A stretch of 40,046 bases of DNA from Planctomycetota bacterium (lineage in GTDB: Bacteria > Planctomycetota > UBA1135 > GCA-002686595): contig JAEUIA010000034.1 in NCBI GenBank assembly GCA_016795245.1, forward strand, positions 1 through 40,046. The letters run 5' to 3'. This document shows, in pieces, positions 33,621 through 40,046 of the stretch. A model generated the notes under the pieces. That model saw nothing but the letters and a program-made list of their open reading frames with translations, did no database searches and was not told where the DNA came from. Positions within the stretch are counted from its first letter, which is position 1. Each line of letters begins with the position of its first letter. Made by a program: the position numbers and the translations under genes.

Positions 33621-34906
33621 TTCACTGCGCGCGCACCCAACACTTCGATGCGAGTGGCATCGACGCGCGCCGGACGGGCTCCGCTGAACTCGGTGCCGCT
33701 GACGGCTTGCCGCAGCATCGCACCCGTGATGCCGACCTCGTAGTCGGCGAATTTCGAGAGGTCGTAGCGGCCGCTCGAGCACACGATCTCGGCCTGAGCG
33801 CGGCCGGACCAGTACACCACGTAACGCGGTGCTTCCGCGGCGACCGGCTGCTCGCGCACGATCCAACCGCGAGCCTGGAAGCGGCCCCACAAGGGATCCT
33901 GAGCGCGCTCGTTCGCTTCGCGCAAGCGTGCCTCGGCGGCGGCCAGCGTTTCGCTGCGCTGTGCCTCGCGCAGCGAACGATCGTTCTGGATGCGCTGGAT
34001 CTCTTCGTGCAGTTCGACGCGCTGCAGTTGCACGCGCGCCTTCTCGGCGAAAGTTCCGCTCGGGTTCTTCTCCAGGTAGCGCTGGTAGGCGGCGCGCACG
34101 CCGTTCCAATCGGGATTCGAACTCGAGCGCGCGGCTTCGTACAGGCGCTCGGCGCCTTCGAAGCTCTCTTCGTTGCGCGCGTTCGCCTCCGTGGCAAAGG
34201 CCACGTCGCGCTTCTCACCTGCCGTCGCGCCGACCGCTTCGCCGGCGGCCTTCTTCGGCTCGGCAGCGACCGTCGTCCCGGTCTTCAGGTCGAACATCGG
34301 ACGCACCGCGATCGAGTCCTTGACGGCGGCGCTCCACGCGCTGCGCACGTCTTCCTTGGTGTCGACGGCGGTCGTGTCGGCGGCCACCACCCACGCGCGC
34401 GTGCCGGCGGGCGAGACGACCTTGATCCAGTCCTCGGCGACGGGCTTGGCCGCATCGTTGCGACCGATGACGCGCAGGCGATCGCCCTTGTGCAGTTGTT
34501 GTTGCAGCGGATAGCTGGACTCGTCGCTCTTCGGGAGCGGGCGCATGAAGACGCCGTTGCCCGTGACCTCGACCATGCCGGGCACGCTGGTCGTGCGCAG
34601 GTACTGACCGTAGACCCAGACTTCCATGCCGCCGGGTGTTTCGACGGAGAGGTAGCCGGAGTTCTCGTCGTAGACCTGCATCAGACCTTGTTTCGGCACG
34701 CTGCCGACGACGATCGACGTCTTGTCGGCCAGGTTGAAGAGTTTGGCGCCGGTGTCCTTGGCGCGGACGTAGCGCAGCGCGCTCGCGTCTTGCGTGCTCG
34801 ACGCGAAGGCGGTGGTCGAGAGAGCGAGGACGATGGCGCCGGCGGTGAGCGCCGAGCGGACAACGCGGCCGCTCGTGATGTTCTGAGTCAGTTGAGCGAG
34901 GAGCAT
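33617..34906 (-). CDS. Secreted SH3-domain protein with helical repeat region
   Basis: The 429-residue protein has a signal peptide (VVRSALTAGAIVLALSTTAFA). Two bacterial SH3-like stretches follow: about residues 45-115, with YLSVETPGGMEVWVYGQYL, and about 120-190, with DRLRVIGRNDAAKPVAEDW, WIKVVSPAGTRAWVVA. A charged helical region at 260-350 (NPDWNGVRAAYQRYLEKNPS, TPR-like) precedes a small beta-rich C-terminal domain with RYVVYWSGRAQAEIVCSSGR. SH3-like domains of this sort often bind cell-wall material. That role is inferred here. The ATG at 34906 opens the signal peptide. The longer frame upstream is Arg-rich and non-coding. It is coupled to the 57-residue Cys protein. Confidence 0.8.
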   Translation of the reverse strand: MLLAQLTQNITSGRVVRSALTAGAIVLALSTTAFASSTQDASALRYVRAKDTGAKLFNLADKTSIVVGSVPKQGLMQVYDENSGYLSVETPGGMEVWVYGQYLRTTSVPGMVEVTGNGVFMRPLPKSDESSYPLQQQLHKGDRLRVIGRNDAAKPVAEDWIKVVSPAGTRAWVVAADTTAVDTKEDVRSAWSAAVKDSIAVRPMFDLKTGTTVAAEPKKAAGEAVGATAGEKRDVAFATEANARNEESFEGAERLYEAARSSSNPDWNGVRAAYQRYLEKNPSGTFAEKARVQLQRVELHEEIQRIQNDRSLREAQRSETLAAAEARLREANERAQDPLWGRFQARGWIVREQPVAAEAPRYVVYWSGRAQAEIVCSSGRYDLSKFADYEVGITGAMLRQAVSGTEFSGARPARVDATRIEVLGARAVK

Positions 34907-35169
34907 GTTGGAATCGAGGTGGGGTATGTGCGCGAGGAACGCAGAGTGCGGATGGAACGCGAGACGATCGGACGACGACGGGCGCGCGCGCGGCGCGGAA
35001 GGTCCTCGAACTCGCTCGGCGCACCGCGCGCGGTGCCTCGCAAAGCGACTCGACCCCTTCGCGGCCGATGCTAGGGAATCGCCGAGGTCCGTTCCACGAG
35101 CCAAATCCAAGGAATTCCTGCGCGGGTGAACCGTGAACGCGACGCCCGCGCTTGGCAGACTCCGCGGCG

Positions 35170-36336
35170 ATGAGCTTCGACGCCGCGCGCCCTCGCTCCG
35201 CTTCGGCCGGAGGTGCTGAACCCCGAACCGAGCTGTGGTTCCCGTACATGTTCTGGGCGCACACGCAGTCCCACCGCACGTCGCACACCCTGTCGCAGTC
35301 CGGCATGCCGCCGGCGGACCCGGGGTTCCTGGAGGCGTTGGGCCATGCGCGCGACCTCGATCACCCCGGGATGGCGGCGCAACCGGCGCTGGAGGCGGCG
35401 CTCGCCGAGCGCTTCGGGGTGCCGCGGGAGCGCGTCCTCGTCACGACCGGAGCGACCGGCGGGATGTACCTGGCGGCGAGCCGCTGGTTCCGAGCGGGTG
35501 CCCGCGTCGTCACCGAATCCCCTTCCTACGAGCCCTTCCGCGCCCTGCCGCGCTTCTTCGGTGCCGATCTGCAGGTCGTCGAACGGCGTGTCGAGGACGG
35601 GTTCGCGCTCGACCCGGAGCGGGTGGAGGCGGCGCTCGCGCGCGGCACCGGACCCGGTCACGTGTTCCTGTCGAACCCCAACAATCCTAGCGGCACCGCT
35701 CTGGACCGCGCGACCCTCGCACGCCTCGCGCGGGCGGCTGAGCGCACGGGCGGCGTGCTGGTGTCGTGCGACATCTACATGGAGTACGTACCGCCCGCCG
35801 AGGCGCTCTGGACGCATTCGGTCGCGCCCAACGCGGTCACGATCGGGAGCTTCACCAAGGCTTACGGTCTGGGTGCCTTGCGCATCGGTTGGATGATCCT
35901 GGGCGCAGGCCTTGCGCAAGAGCGCGAGCGACTCGTCGATCTCACCTACCTGACGCACATCGATCCGCCCACGTTCTCGATGCGCGCGGCGCTCGCGGCG
36001 TGTGGGCGCCTGCCGGAATTGCTCGCACCGCTGCGACGCGTGACGGATGCGTGTAGACCGGCATGGGAGCGCTTCCTGCGGACCGCCGACCTGGTTCAGT
36101 GCAACGTCCCGGCGCACGGCATCATCGCCTTTCCGCGCGTCGTCGGCGTCGAGGACACGCTCGCGCTCGCCGAGTACCTGGTCCTCGAACACGGCGTCGA
36201 CATCGTGCCGGGCGAATACTTCGGCCGCGCCGGTCACGTGCGCGTCGGGTGCGGGGTCGAGCCGCAGGTCTTGACCGAGGGCCTCGCGCGCCTCGAGCGC
36301 GGCATCCGCGCCTTCCGCGCGCAAAATTCGCGATGA
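35170..36336 (+). CDS. PLP-dependent aminotransferase, class I/II
   Basis: The 388-residue fold-type I enzyme has VTTGATGGMYLAASRWF (cofactor phosphate cup), VFLSNPNNPSGT, SCDIYMEY (Asp to pyridine N), and GSFTKAYGLGALRIGW with the Schiff-base Lys. GHVRVGCGVEP near the C-terminus stands where the substrate carboxylate Arg lies. Which amino acid it uses cannot be told. The ATG at 35170 is preferred. A TTG 18 bases earlier is also open. Its stop overlaps the ATG of the glycosyltransferase (ATGA), so the two may serve one pathway, perhaps an amino sugar or amino-modified glycan, though the class is generally amino-acid-specific. Confidence 0.88.
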   Translation: MSFDAARPRSASAGGAEPRTELWFPYMFWAHTQSHRTSHTLSQSGMPPADPGFLEALGHARDLDHPGMAAQPALEAALAERFGVPRERVLVTTGATGGMYLAASRWFRAGARVVTESPSYEPFRALPRFFGADLQVVERRVEDGFALDPERVEAALARGTGPGHVFLSNPNNPSGTALDRATLARLARAAERTGGVLVSCDIYMEYVPPAEALWTHSVAPNAVTIGSFTKAYGLGALRIGWMILGAGLAQERERLVDLTYLTHIDPPTFSMRAALAACGRLPELLAPLRRVTDACRPAWERFLRTADLVQCNVPAHGIIAFPRVVGVEDTLALAEYLVLEHGVDIVPGEYFGRAGHVRVGCGVEPQVLTEGLARLERGIRAFRAQNSR

Positions 36337-37469
36337 CGAGCCGCGAGCCGATCACCGTCCTGCACGCGCGGATCGTCAGCGGCACCGGCGGCGGGCCGGA
36401 GAAGACGATCCTGAATTCACCGCGGCACCTCGTCGGGACGCGCTATCGCGCGCTGGCGGCGTACCTGCACGCGCCCGGCGATGCGGGCATCGAGATCCTG
36501 CGCGAGCGCGCGGCGGCGCGGGAGTGTCCGTTCACGGCACTCGCCGACGCGTGGCCGATCGACATCGGCACGCTGCGCGCATTGGCGGAGCTGTGCCGGC
36601 GCGAGAACGTGCGCATCTGGCACGGGCACGACTACAAATCCAATCTGTACGGGATCCTGCTCGCGAAGCTCGTCGACGTGCGCCTCGTGACGACCATGCA
36701 CGGCTGGGTCAAGCACACGAGCCGCACGCCGTTCTACTTCGCGGTCGATCGCTGGTGCCTGCGGCGCTACGAGCAGGTCGCGGCCGTGTCGCGCGATCTG
36801 TTCGACGCGGCACTCGCGGCCGGCGTCGCGCCGGAGCGAGTGGTGCAGATCGACAACGCGATCGACACGCGCGAGTTCGTGCGCCGCGCGCCGGCGAATA
36901 CTTCCGCGCTGCGGCGCGCGCACCCAGAACGCCTCGTGATCGGCGCGGTCGGGCGCTTGTCGAACGAAAAGGGCTTCGACATCCTGATCGAGGCGGTCGA
37001 GCGCTGCCTGGTGCACGGCCTCGACCTGGAGCTTTGGATCGCGGGCGAAGGCGATCAGCAGCAACACCTCGAGGCGCGCATGCGCGCCTCCAAATACCAC
37101 GACCGCTTGCGCTTGCTCGGATTCCAGAAGGACACGCTGGCCTTGTTCGAGGCCTTCGACGTGTTCGCGCTGTCGTCGCTGCGCGAAGGGCTGCCCAACG
37201 TCGTGTTGGAAGCGATGGCGATGGACGTCCCGGTGGTCGCGACTCGCTGCGGAGGCTTGAGCGCCTTCGGGCGCGACGAGCAAGACATGCTGCTCGTCGA
37301 CGTGAATTCGGTCGCGGCGCTCGAGCGCGGCATCGCGTGTCTCGCACGCGACCCGGAGTTGCGCACGCGGCTCGCACACGCGGCGCGCGCGCGCATCGAA
37401 CGCGAGCTGTCGTTCACGGCGCGCATGCAGAAGATGGTCGCGCTCTACGACCGGCTCGAGCTCACTTGA
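36333..37469 (+). CDS. GT4-family glycosyltransferase
   Basis: The 378-residue protein shows the two-domain GT-B layout. The N-terminal part has SGTGGGPEKTILNS (glycine-rich loop) and WHGHDYKSNLYG. The C-terminal part has VIGAVGRLSNEKGFDILIEA, LWIAGEGDQQ and the EX7E region SLREGLPNVVLEAMAMDVPV. GT4 enzymes transfer sugars from nucleotide donors with retention. The acceptor is unknown. The ATG overlaps the aminotransferase stop. Its own stop overlaps the end of convergent larC by eight bases. There is no signal peptide, as expected for a cytosolic enzyme at the membrane face. Confidence 0.92.
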   Translation: MTSREPITVLHARIVSGTGGGPEKTILNSPRHLVGTRYRALAAYLHAPGDAGIEILRERAAARECPFTALADAWPIDIGTLRALAELCRRENVRIWHGHDYKSNLYGILLAKLVDVRLVTTMHGWVKHTSRTPFYFAVDRWCLRRYEQVAAVSRDLFDAALAAGVAPERVVQIDNAIDTREFVRRAPANTSALRRAHPERLVIGAVGRLSNEKGFDILIEAVERCLVHGLDLELWIAGEGDQQQHLEARMRASKYHDRLRLLGFQKDTLALFEAFDVFALSSLREGLPNVVLEAMAMDVPVVATRCGGLSAFGRDEQDMLLVDVNSVAALERGIACLARDPELRTRLAHAARARIERELSFTARMQKMVALYDRLELT

Positions 37470-38664
37470 GCTGTGCGAGCGCGGCCGTGATCGCCAGCGC
37501 TTCGAGTTCGCGCAAGGAGCGCCCCGTGCGCGACGCCAAGGCGGCGAGGTCGTCGTATTCAGGCGACAGATCGTCGTACCCGGGGTCCTTCACACCCGGA
37601 CGGAGGCGCAGCTTGACGCGGATACTCGCGCCCAACACTTCGACGGAAATCGAGCGGCGCGCGCACTCCGTGCGCTCGTAAACCGTCCAACGCACGCCCA
37701 GTGTCGGCGTCGAAGCGAAGATCGCGCTCTCGAACTGCACGCGCTGTTCGGGCCTGCACAGGACGGAGAGCACGACGCCCGGCCGACCCTTCTTCATCGT
37801 GACCGGTTGCAACCAGACATCGAGCGCACCCAGAGCGCGCAGGCTCTCGGCCGCGTGCGCCGCCGCTTCGCCCGTCAGGTCGTCGAGGTTGACGTCGATC
37901 TGGACGACGCGCGCGGATTCCGTCTGCGCATCGACGCGGCCGAGTTGCACGCGCAGGATGTTCGGCGGGCCTTCCTTGGGGTCGCGGTGTCCGGCGCCGT
38001 AGCCGACGCGTTCGGGAGCGAAGGCGCCCGGCGCGCCGAACTCGGCGCACAACTCCACGAGCAAGGCCGCGCCGGTCGGCGTGAGACGCTCGCCGCCGCC
38101 GCCCTCGATCGCGATCGCGCGTCCGCGCAACAGTTCCGCGACGGCGGGTGCCGGCACCGGCATGACGCCGTGCGCGCACTTCACCGTGCCCGTGCCGGTG
38201 ACCGGCGCGTGCGCCACGACGCGCGTGACGCCGAGCTTTTCGAGCGCGACCGCCGCGCCGCACACGTCGACGATCGTGTCGACCGCGCCGACCTCGTGAA
38301 AATGGATCTCCTCGGGCGAACATCCGTGCACCCGGCCCTCGGCGACGGCGATGCGCTGGAACACGGACAGAGCGCGCGCCTTGACTGCGCTCGAAAACGG
38401 CGCGGCCTCGACGATCGCCGTGATCTCCTTCAGCCCGCGGTGCGGCGCGTGTTCGGTCTCGCTGGTGACCAGCGTGAGCAGATTGCCCGACAAATTCTGG
38501 CGCCACGCGCGCTCGACTGTGATGCGGCATTCGCCGGGCACGAGCGCGTCGCTCACGGCGCGCAGATCGCTCAAGCTGAAGCGCGGGTCGTCCAGGTCGA
38601 GCAGCGCGGCGAGGAACATGTCGCCGGCCATTCCGGAGAACGGTTCGATGTAGAGCACGGACAT
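37462..38664 (-). CDS. larC: LarC-type nickel insertion protein
   Basis: The 400-residue protein starts LYIEPFSGMAGDMFLAALLD, the family hallmark, and has EGRVHGCSPEEIHFHEVGAVDTIVD (His/Glu-rich), GERLTPTGAALL, VDVNLDDLTGE and TMKKGRPGVVLSVL. LarC inserts nickel into the pyridinium bis-thiocarboxylate cofactor of lactate racemase and related enzymes. It is a single continuous frame, unlike lactobacilli where larC needs a frameshift. larA, larB and larE are not in the window, so its client enzyme is unknown. It follows comF by 25 bases on the same strand. Confidence 0.93.
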   Translation of the reverse strand: MSVLYIEPFSGMAGDMFLAALLDLDDPRFSLSDLRAVSDALVPGECRITVERAWRQNLSGNLLTLVTSETEHAPHRGLKEITAIVEAAPFSSAVKARALSVFQRIAVAEGRVHGCSPEEIHFHEVGAVDTIVDVCGAAVALEKLGVTRVVAHAPVTGTGTVKCAHGVMPVPAPAVAELLRGRAIAIEGGGGERLTPTGAALLVELCAEFGAPGAFAPERVGYGAGHRDPKEGPPNILRVQLGRVDAQTESARVVQIDVNLDDLTGEAAAHAAESLRALGALDVWLQPVTMKKGRPGVVLSVLCRPEQRVQFESAIFASTPTLGVRWTVYERTECARRSISVEVLGASIRVKLRLRPGVKDPGYDDLSPEYDDLAALASRTGRSLRELEALAITAALAQLK

Positions 38665-38689
38665 GGGGCAGAAGACGATATCCGCACCG

Positions 38690-39466
38690 TCACGCGCGCG
38701 CGAGCGCCAACACGTGAACGCGTGCCGCACCGAGCCGCTTGAGCACCCGCGCGCACTCGTTCGCCGTCGCGCCGGAGGTCAAGACGTCGTCGACGAGCCA
38801 CACCTCGGCGCCGCGGATCTTCCGCAGCACTCGCTCCCGACCCAGAAACATCTGCCGCGCCGGAGCAAACGCCCCGCGCACGTTCGCAGCGCGCGGCGGG
38901 GCCAGACCCGACCCTTGAGGCGGCGTGGCACGCACGCGGGCGAGCGCACACACCACCGCGAGACCGGTGGCGCCCGCGACGGCGTCCGCGAGCAGTCGCG
39001 CCTGGTCGTACCCGCGCTCGAGGCTGCGCGTCGCGTGCAGCGGTACGGGCACGAGCACGCGCGGCAACTCCGACGCCGGCTCCAACTCCAGCCGCGCGCC
39101 CAGGAGCACTCCGAGCGGCGCCGCCAGATCGCGCCGGCCGCCGTGCTTCAACGCCAACACCCACGCGCGCGCCGCAGGATCGCGACCGTAGTCGAGCAAA
39201 CACGCCGCGCGCCTGAAGCGCGGCGACTCGGACCTGCAGTTCACACACGGCGTTCCATCCGGCAACAAGGCGGCGAGTCGCAACGCGCACCGCCCGCAGC
39301 GCGGACCTGCAAGCTGAAGCTGCAACCGGTGCTCCGCACACCCGACACCGTCTCCCAGATCCGGCGCGCGGCAGATCGCGCACAAGGCCGGATACAGAGC
39401 GGCCGCGGCTTCACGCAGGAGCGGTAGCAAGGGCGCGATGGCGTGCAGCAGTCTCACACGGATCAC
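38690..39466 (-). CDS. comF: ComF-family phosphoribosyltransferase-like protein
   Basis: The 258-residue protein has an N-terminal zinc-finger region with Cys29, Cys32, Cys43, Cys57, Cys60, Cys74 and Cys77 (CAICRAPD, CGRCALR, CVNCRSE). A phosphoribosyltransferase domain follows, with VPVPLHATRSLERGYDQARLL-type segments and the PRPP loop VWLVDDVLTSGATANEC. ComF proteins support DNA uptake or its aftermath in competent bacteria, but homologues are widespread without competence genes. None of those lie here. The start is a GTG (39466). A GTG three codons later is possible, and neither has a good ribosome-binding site. Confidence 0.9.
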   Translation of the reverse strand: MIRVRLLHAIAPLLPLLREAAAALYPALCAICRAPDLGDGVGCAEHRLQLQLAGPRCGRCALRLAALLPDGTPCVNCRSESPRFRRAACLLDYGRDPAARAWVLALKHGGRRDLAAPLGVLLGARLELEPASELPRVLVPVPLHATRSLERGYDQARLLADAVAGATGLAVVCALARVRATPPQGSGLAPPRAANVRGAFAPARQMFLGRERVLRKIRGAEVWLVDDVLTSGATANECARVLKRLGAARVHVLALARA

Positions 39467-39601
39467 GACGAACGCAGGACGGAACGGTTACCGATTCGTG
39501 CGCACAAATCCCGAGCGGCAGGACGACAACTGCAGTCCGCAGCGCCTGCGCCATCCTGGATCGATGCATCCAACACGGCCCCGGCACTCGATGCAGCAAG
39601 A

Positions 39602-39735
39602 CCGACACCGAACACACTCCGCAACGCTTCAAGACCGACACCGAACCCCGCCCCACAACGCTTCAAGACCGACACCGAACTCACCCCGCAACGTTTCCAT
39701 ACCGACACCGAACGCGACCCAGTCGTCCCCACCCC
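39602..39735. repeat. 33-34 bp tandem repeat array, four units
   Basis: Units beginning CCGACACCGAAC start at 39602, 39635, 39669 and 39702, spaced 33, 34 and 33 bases. A constant CAACGCTTCAAGA precedes each later unit (CAACGTTTCCATA in the last gap), and the 8-10 bases between are variable. It is the reverse-complement counterpart of the array at 137-272. The changing period moves the reading frame, so the apparent peptides with repeated RPTPN or TDTE are not genes. Too short and degenerate for a CRISPR. Confidence 0.8.
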
Positions 39736-39741
39736 ATTGTT

Positions 39742-39941
39742 GACCTCGGGGTTCGCGATTTGCGCAGTGGCGTTCGTCCGAGTGTGACCGTACCGAGCCA
39801 GGCTCGTGTGGTGCATCTTCGCCGGCGTAGAGCCGCGCGCCGGCGCGCGGCTTTACGCCGGCGAAGATGCACCACACGAGCCTGGCTCGGTACGGTCAAA
39901 CTCGGACGAGCGCCACCGCGCGAACCGCGAACGCCGAGGCC
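39742..39941. repeat. 200 bp near-perfect palindrome
   Basis: Two 100-base arms meet at 39841/39842 with about eight mismatches in 100 pairs. The central 22 bases (39831-39852) are a perfect palindrome with no loop. The right arm contains the shared core CGAGCCTGGCTCGGTACGGT, itself holding the small palindrome CGAGCCTGGCTCG. Most of the outer mismatches are transitions. It adjoins the tandem array at 39602-39735 and is the complete version of the half copy at the window start, in inverted orientation. The remaining bases to 40046 show nothing I recognise. Confidence 0.92.
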
Positions 39942-40046
39942 GCGCTGCGGAGCACGCGTCGAATGCCGTTGCTTTCCAGTTTGCCGGGACCTCCCCATCT
40001 GCCTCTCGGGCTGTGGTGTCGCGTGGGAGATGTTCTCCGACATCCA

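Overview
This 40 kb window comes from a very GC-rich bacterium, most likely a member of the Planctomycetota. That placement is an inference. It rests on a secreted HAF-repeat protein ending in a Cys-rich FCAGDG/PCGN domain, on an M14-type protein with the DGDG/VDEDPP insertions I associate with planctomycetes, and on menaquinone genes of the UbiA/UbiX/UbiE type. Nearly every gene is ordinary chromosomal housekeeping. There is no transposase, phage gene or CRISPR array. Many long reading frames on the opposite strands are Arg-rich shadows of real genes and are left out.

Layout. Positions 340-16337 form a long minus-strand run, read right to left: nadD, a WecA/MraY-like glycan-phosphate transferase, a metallophosphoesterase, yidC, mnmE, nrdR, an ATP-cone protein resembling a dead class III ribonucleotide reductase, smc, and two secreted, apparently inactive M14-carboxypeptidase-like proteins. 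Positions 16593-23961 alternate strands: a small lipoprotein (+), miaA (-), a secreted protein (+), mutL (-), a HAF-repeat protein (+) and holA (-). Positions 23978-27073 are a tightly overlapping quinone cluster (ubiE, a CPBP-family membrane protease, ubiX, ubiA). It lies downstream of a large beta-propeller lipoprotein (27156-30371) that ends in an intrinsic terminator. After a 660 bp gap without a recognisable gene come ruvB-tgt (+), an SH3-domain secreted protein coupled to a tiny Cys-rich protein (-), an aminotransferase-glycosyltransferase pair (+), and comF-larC (-).

The least ordinary part is non-coding. A family of long near-perfect palindromes recurs three times: cut at its centre by position 1, at 33278-33441, and at 39742-39941. 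All share a core containing CGAGCCTGGCTCGGTACGGT. The copy at 33 kb has perfect 67 bp arms and fits exactly between two convergent stop codons. The two end copies each carry an adjoining array of 33-34 bp tandem repeats and face each other in inverted orientation. Where copies differ, both arms have changed together. The window starts 7 bases from a palindrome centre, which suggests that it is a contig broken at such an element. A separate imperfect hairpin lies between yidC and mnmE.

Gene organisation relies heavily on 4-base start/stop overlaps (ATGA, GTGA, TTGA; eight cases), several with TTG or GTG starts. This implies extensive translational coupling. Start codons below were chosen from such overlaps, signal peptides and family N-termini. 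Where I was unsure, the entry says so.
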